A stretch of DNA of 64,000 nucleotides. Source: Vallicoccus soli. GTDB lineage: Bacteria > Actinomycetota > Actinomycetes > Motilibacterales > Motilibacteraceae. This document shows, piece after piece, positions 60,789-64,000 of this stretch. The position numbers and the translations under genes were made by a program. The notes beneath the pieces are model-generated. The model did not search any database. It worked only from the letters and a program-made list of their open reading frames with translations, and was not told where the DNA came from. The stretch is from positions 246,251 through 310,250 of the forward strand of contig NZ_QZEZ01000004.1 of NCBI RefSeq assembly GCF_003594885.1, in the 5' to 3' direction. Each line of letters opens with the position of its first letter. Within the stretch, counting starts at the first letter, position 1.

Positions 60789-61964
60789 TCAGGGGGTGAG
60801 GACGACCTTCTCGCAGCCGTCCTCCTTGCCCTTGAACAGCCGGTAGCCCTCCGGCGCCTCCTCGAGCGGCATCCGGTGGGTGATGATCCGCGTCGGGTCG
60901 AGGTCGCCGGCCTCGATGCGCTCCAGCAGCGGCTGCAGGTAGCGGTGCACGTGCGTCTGCCCGGTCCGCAGCGTCAGCGACCTGTTCATCCAGGCGCCGG
61001 CCGGGAACTTGTCGAGGAACCCGCCGTACACGCCGACGACGCTCACCACGCCGCCGCTGCGGCAGCTGAGGATCGCCTGGCGCAGCGCGTGCGGGCGCTC
61101 GGTCTCGGCGCGCGTCGCCTGCTTGACGCGGTCGTACGCCCGCACGGGGAAGCTGCCGTGCGTCCCCTCGGCGCCGACGGCGTCGATGCAGGCGTCGGGC
61201 CCGCGCCCGCCGGTGAGCTCGAGCAGCGCCGAGCGCACGTCGACCTCGTCGAGGTCGAGCACCTCGTGCCCGGCCTGCTCGGCCATCCGCAGCCGGTAGC
61301 CCTCGGGGTCGATGACCACCACCCGCTCGGCCCCGAGCGCGCGGGCGCTGTCGGCGGCGAACTGGCCCACCGGCCCGGCGCCCCACACCGCGACGACCTG
61401 GCCGGGGCGGATGCCGCACATGTCGGCGCCCATCCAGCCCGTCGGCAGGATGTCGGTGAGGAAGAGGACCTGCTCGTCGGTGAGGTGGTCGGGGACCTTG
61501 AACGGGCCGACGTCCGCGAACGGGACGCGGACGTACTCCGCCTGGCCGCCGGCGTAGCCGCCCGTGAGGTGCGAGTAGCCGAAGATGCCGCAGGTGGGGT
61601 GGCCGAAGAGCTTCTCGGCGAGGCCCGCGTTCGGGTTGCTGTTCTCGCAGCAGCTGTAGAGCTCGTCGCGGCAGGCGCTGCAGGAGCCGCAGGCGATGGG
61701 GAACGGCACGACGACGCGGTCGCCGACCCGCAGCCGCGTCGGGTCGACGCCCGGGCCCACCTCGACGACCTCGCCCATGAACTCGTGGCCGAGGACGTCG
61801 CCGTCCTGCATCGTCGGCACGTAGCCGTCGACGAGGTGCAGGTCGGAGCCGCAGATCGCCGTCGAGGTCACGCGCACGACGCAGTCGCGGCTGCTGAGGA
61901 TCGACGGGTCGGGGACGTCCCGCACCTCGACGCTGTTGCGACCGGACCAGCAGACCGCCCTCAT
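60789..61964 (-). CDS. Zinc-dependent alcohol dehydrogenase
   Basis: A 391-residue medium-chain dehydrogenase of the glutathione-independent formaldehyde dehydrogenase/threonine dehydrogenase type. The catalytic zinc ligands lie in TAICGSDLHL (Cys) and GHEFMGEVVEVG (His-Glu). The structural zinc site is CGSCSACRDELYSCC. VVAVWGAGPVGQFAADSARALGAERVVVID is the NAD fold. An insertion near FGHPTCGIFGYSHLTGGYAGGQAEYVR is typical of this subgroup. GAGGAGGT precedes the ATG at normal spacing. It overlaps the SRPBCC gene by 4 bases. Confidence 0.92.
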   Translation of the reverse strand: MRAVCWSGRNSVEVRDVPDPSILSSRDCVVRVTSTAICGSDLHLVDGYVPTMQDGDVLGHEFMGEVVEVGPGVDPTRLRVGDRVVVPFPIACGSCSACRDELYSCCENSNPNAGLAEKLFGHPTCGIFGYSHLTGGYAGGQAEYVRVPFADVGPFKVPDHLTDEQVLFLTDILPTGWMGADMCGIRPGQVVAVWGAGPVGQFAADSARALGAERVVVIDPEGYRLRMAEQAGHEVLDLDEVDVRSALLELTGGRGPDACIDAVGAEGTHGSFPVRAYDRVKQATRAETERPHALRQAILSCRSGGVVSVVGVYGGFLDKFPAGAWMNRSLTLRTGQTHVHRYLQPLLERIEAGDLDPTRIITHRMPLEEAPEGYRLFKGKEDGCEKVVLTP

Positions 61965-62872
61965 GCGCGGACCTCCTCGAGCTCGTGCGCGGACAGCGGC
62001 TGCGCGGGGTGCTGCGGGAACTCGTGCCGGGCGCGCTTGCCGCCGGGGGCGCCCTCGGAGCGCACCACCTCACCGGTCTCGACCACCTGCTTGTACCGGC
62101 GCAGGTCGTCGTCGAGCTGCTGGTGCGGCTCCTCGCCCGCCCACCGGGCAACCGCTCTCCCGAGCGCGCCGGCCGGCACCTCGTACGTCATGTCCACGTG
62201 CACCTCGGTGCCCCGGTCGCCGGGGGCGGGCACGAACCGCACCGTCCCGCGGGTGCCGACGCGCCCGCCGGTGGACCGCCAGGACAGGCGCTCGCCCGGC
62301 ACGTCCTCGGTGGTCTCCGCGTCCCAGGACACCGTGCGCCCGAACGGCGCGGTCGCCGTCCAGCGGCTGGTGCGCGGACCCGTCACGCGCACCTCCTCGA
62401 GGTGCGCCATGAACCGCGGCAGGTCCTCGAGGCGCCAGGCGTCGTACGCCGCGCGCGGGCCGGTGCGGACGGTCGTCGTGGCGTGCAGGTGCACGCCGGA
62501 GCCCCTCCTGCTGCGGGTCAGCGCCGCGTAGAGGTCGACCGCCGCGATGCCGGCGAGCGCCGCCGCGGTGGCCCGGCCCCGCGGGTCCGGCCGCGCCTCG
62601 AGCGAGCGTCCGACGAGCGCGAGGTCCACCGCGTCGCCCGCGACGCGCGCCCACAGCCACGCCGGACGCGGCCGGGCGAGGAGCGCGGCCGCCGCCGCGA
62701 GCTCGCGCACCCCCACGCCCAGCGCCGCGGCCCGCTCCTGCGCGCCGTCGACGAGCCCGGCCGCGCGCAGCGTCGCCCCGGGCGCCGCGACGAGGGGCAC
62801 GCCCAGGCCGAGGCTCGCCCAGCCGAGGGTCCTCGCCAGCCCGTCGCCGTCCAGCCCCGTCCGCCTGCCCAT
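61961..62872 (-). CDS. SRPBCC domain membrane-associated protein
   Basis: A 303-residue protein. Residues 1-125 have about three Ala/Leu-rich helices ([69 protein letters not shown]) and are probably membrane-embedded. Residues about 130-275 are a START/SRPBCC ligand-binding domain with HLHATTTVRTGPRAAYDAWRLEDLPRFMAHL and TVSWDAETTEDVPGERLSWRS. This arrangement is common in actinobacteria beside zinc alcohol dehydrogenases, as here. GGGAGG precedes the ATG. It probably binds a lipid or other small hydrophobic ligand. Confidence 0.85.
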   Translation of the reverse strand: MGRRTGLDGDGLARTLGWASLGLGVPLVAAPGATLRAAGLVDGAQERAAALGVGVRELAAAAALLARPRPAWLWARVAGDAVDLALVGRSLEARPDPRGRATAAALAGIAAVDLYAALTRSRRGSGVHLHATTTVRTGPRAAYDAWRLEDLPRFMAHLEEVRVTGPRTSRWTATAPFGRTVSWDAETTEDVPGERLSWRSTGGRVGTRGTVRFVPAPGDRGTEVHVDMTYEVPAGALGRAVARWAGEEPHQQLDDDLRRYKQVVETGEVVRSEGAPGGKRARHEFPQHPAQPLSAHELEEVRA

Positions 62873-62969
62873 CGCGCCGCCTCCCTGCCGCCCGGTCGTC
62901 CCGCCAGGCGTACCTCGTGGGGGCCCGGCGAAACGGCCGGCGGCGGGGCGGACGGTGCGGGGCGGCGGC

Positions 62970-63467
62970 TCAGGCGGCCGAGCCCTCGAGCAGCGGGTAC
63001 GTCTGCCCGAGCGCCTCGCGCATCCCCTCGGCCATCCCCATCTGCAGCATCTGGTCCATGGCCTCCGCGGACGGGAACGTCGACGTCACGGTCATGCGGG
63101 TCCGCCCGCCGCCGGCGTCGGCGATGTCCACCCGCACCCGCGTGGTCGGCATGCCCTCGGCGGGCGTGCCGTCGGCGTCGCCGAAGCCGTCCTCGAGCTC
63201 GAGGCCGGTCGGCGGGTCGACCCGGCCGGGGCGCCACCAGCCGTAGTGCGTGTCGCCCTCCGGCCCGGTCATGGAGTAGACGACCCGCCCGCCGGGGCGC
63301 AGGTCGTGCTCGTGCACCGTCGCCGGGTACGTCGGCGGGCCCCACCACCGCTCCAGCAGCCGGGGGTCGGCCCACAGCCGCCACACCTGCTCGACCGGGG
63401 CGTCGTACTCGGCGGTCATCGTCAGGGTCCGGGCCTCCCGGTCCGGCGCCACGCCCACCACGCTCAT
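62970..63467 (-). CDS. SRPBCC (AHSA1-like) protein
   Basis: A 165-residue START-fold protein. TLTMTAEYDAPVEQVWRLWADPRLLERWWGPPTYPATV is the AHSA1 opening, and GGRVVYSMTGPEGDTHYGWW follows. VTSTFPSAEAMDQMLQMGMAEGMREAL is the closing helix that caps the cavity. It is translated with the ArsR gene through an ATGA overlap. Pairs of ArsR and AHSA1 proteins are common in bacteria; the partner usually binds a small hydrophobic or hormone-like molecule, unknown here. Confidence 0.9.
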   Translation of the reverse strand: MSVVGVAPDREARTLTMTAEYDAPVEQVWRLWADPRLLERWWGPPTYPATVHEHDLRPGGRVVYSMTGPEGDTHYGWWRPGRVDPPTGLELEDGFGDADGTPAEGMPTTRVRVDIADAGGGRTRMTVTSTFPSAEAMDQMLQMGMAEGMREALGQTYPLLEGSAA

Positions 63468-63796
63468 CGCTGCTCCTCCTCCAGGACCTCGCCGAACCGG
63501 GCGAGGCGGTCGCGCCAGAGCCGCTCCAGCGCCTCCAGCTCGTGGCGGGCCTCGCGGACCGCCTCCACCCGGGTGCTCACGAGCTGCTCGCGCCCGCGCC
63601 GCCGCTTGGCGACCAGGCCCGCGCGCTCGAGGGTCGCGACGTGCTTCTGCACGGCGGCGAAGCTCATCGCGTAGTGCCGCGCCAGCGCGGAGACCGACGG
63701 CTCCCCGACCGCGGCGCGGCGCAGGATGTCGCGCCGCGTCGGGTCGCTGAGCGCCGCGAAGACCCGGTCGGCCCGCTCCGGCTGACTTACAACCAC
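63464..63796 (-). CDS. ArsR family transcriptional regulator
   Basis: A 110-residue winged-helix repressor. RVFAALSDPTRRDILRRAAVGEPSVSALARHYAMSFAAVQKHVATLERAGLV is the complete ArsR/SmtB DNA-binding domain with the recognition helix SFAAVQKHVATLE, followed by the wing AKRRRGREQLVS. It lacks the metal-binding cysteines of true ArsR. The GTG start lies inside a perfect 7-bp palindrome (63788-63805) and TAACGT lies 8 bases upstream, so the protein probably represses its own leaderless transcript. Confidence 0.92.
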   Translation of the reverse strand: MVVSQPERADRVFAALSDPTRRDILRRAAVGEPSVSALARHYAMSFAAVQKHVATLERAGLVAKRRRGREQLVSTRVEAVREARHELEALERLWRDRLARFGEVLEEEQR

Positions 63797-63805
63797 AAGG
63801 TTGTA
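63788..63805. promoter_or_regulatory. ArsR operator-like palindrome over the start codon
   Basis: TACAACCACAAGGTTGTA has perfect 7-bp arms around ACAA. It spans the start codon and the stretch down to the -10, an arrangement seen with autoregulating ArsR-AHSA1 pairs. Confidence 0.7.
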
Positions 63806-63810
63806 CGTTA
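63805..63810 (-). promoter_or_regulatory. -10-like hexamer of the arsR-type gene
   Basis: On the minus strand TAACGT ends 8 bases before the GTG start at 63796. Confidence 0.5.
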
Positions 63811-63820
63811 GCCGTGGCGG

Positions 63821-63855
63821 CGGCCCCCGGCAAGGGGGTCCCCTGCCGGGGGCCG
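63821..63855 (-). terminator. Strong hairpin after the window-edge gene
   Basis: CGGCCCCCGGCA (63821-63832) and TGCCGGGGGCCG (63844-63855) pair perfectly at 12 positions, and the stem continues inward with GGGG/CCCC around one bulged base. It lies 45 bases after the stop at 63901 on the minus strand. Confidence 0.65.
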
Positions 63856-63900
63856 AGGACGGGGTCGGGCGCGGGTCGGGCGCGGTCCGGGCGACGCGGT

Positions 63901-64000
63901 TCAGACGCGCGGGGCGACCTGCTCGAGGCCGGGGCGGCCGGCGGTGACGGTGAAGGAGGCCTGGGTGTAGACGGGGGCATCCGGCTGGGAGACCCGGTCG
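63901..64000 (-). CDS. C-terminal end of an unidentified gene (5' part outside window)
   Basis: Thirty-two codons ending in TGA can be read on the minus strand, finishing PGLEQVAPRV. All but one of the third codon positions are G or C, as in genuine genes here, and a strong hairpin follows the stop. The fragment (for example DAPVYTQASFTVTAG) matches nothing I recognise. The rest of the gene lies to the right of the window. Confidence 0.6.
   Translation of the reverse strand, partial: DRVSQPDAPVYTQASFTVTAGRPGLEQVAPRV

Noticed and set aside
1..64000. tRNA, rRNA, insertion sequences or prophage genes
   Set aside because: No cloverleaf, rRNA core sequence, transposase, integrase or phage structural gene could be recognised by reading both strands.

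Overview
The window is very GC-rich DNA with almost exclusively G/C third codon positions, many GTG starts and 1- to 8-base gene overlaps. It carries several actinobacterial hallmarks: a 33-residue bS22/AURKAIP1-type ribosomal protein, a BldC-like excisionase-type regulator, a rex-hemA-hemC-hemD operon, a ResB/CcsB cytochrome c system, and DUF4229, DUF3099, PLDc_N and DUF6636 proteins. The source is an actinomycete (Actinomycetota) chromosome. I cannot name the genus. I see no rRNA, tRNA, CRISPR array, insertion sequence or prophage.

Layout. 1-2.5 kb: the end of a MacB-type ABC permease, a 404-base spacer with two large palindromic repeats, and an AcuC-type deacetylase. 2.6-7.1 kb: a conserved actinobacterial block (BldC-like regulator, bS22, SDR, PlsC-like acyltransferase) followed by an ABC exporter. 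7.2-11.6 kb: a ROK protein, a TagF/cytidylyltransferase pair for a teichoic-type polymer, a HAD phosphatase and a glutaredoxin-like protein. 11.6-17.3 kb: rex-hemA-hemC-hemD(cobA)-hemB behind two Rex-operator-like sites, then a GGDEF/EAL protein. 19.7-26.5 kb: an OpuC/ProU-type osmolyte ABC system, a TPP-dependent enzyme and a sodium:solute symporter. 26.5-32.5 kb: hemL, a phosphatase, and resA-ccdA-resB-ccsB for cytochrome c maturation. Rex, haem synthesis and cytochrome c maturation together make a respiration-centred neighbourhood.

32.46-32.83 kb is a noncoding convergent spacer holding two adjacent repeat arrays: five 22-bp units starting GATCATGC, then seven copies of a 12-bp GC-rich word spaced about 30 bp apart that reverse orientation around a hairpin. 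This is the most unusual noncoding feature here. After it come DUF4229, GNAT, PLDc_N, a TetR/MMPL export pair, an EEP-fold hydrolase, a nucleotidyltransferase-like protein, a polar amino-acid ABC transporter (38.9-41.5 kb), DUF4394, VOC, GNAT and DUF6636 proteins.

44.1-53.9 kb is a mannan-utilisation locus: two very large secreted GH92 proteins. The second appears to be fused to a GH76 endo-alpha-1,6-mannanase domain. Each gene is preceded by a LacI-type operator-like palindrome, so both are probably controlled by one repressor encoded elsewhere. 54-64 kb: an APH-fold protein; on the minus strand an FtsX-type permease with two ATPases (one with an AbrB-like tail); a carboxylate-amine ligase, zinc alcohol dehydrogenase and SRPBCC operon; an ArsR-AHSA1 pair with an operator over its start codon; and the end of one further gene.

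Eleven genes have a -10-like hexamer ending 6-8 bases before the start codon, which suggests leaderless transcription is common here. I used that pattern to choose several start codons.
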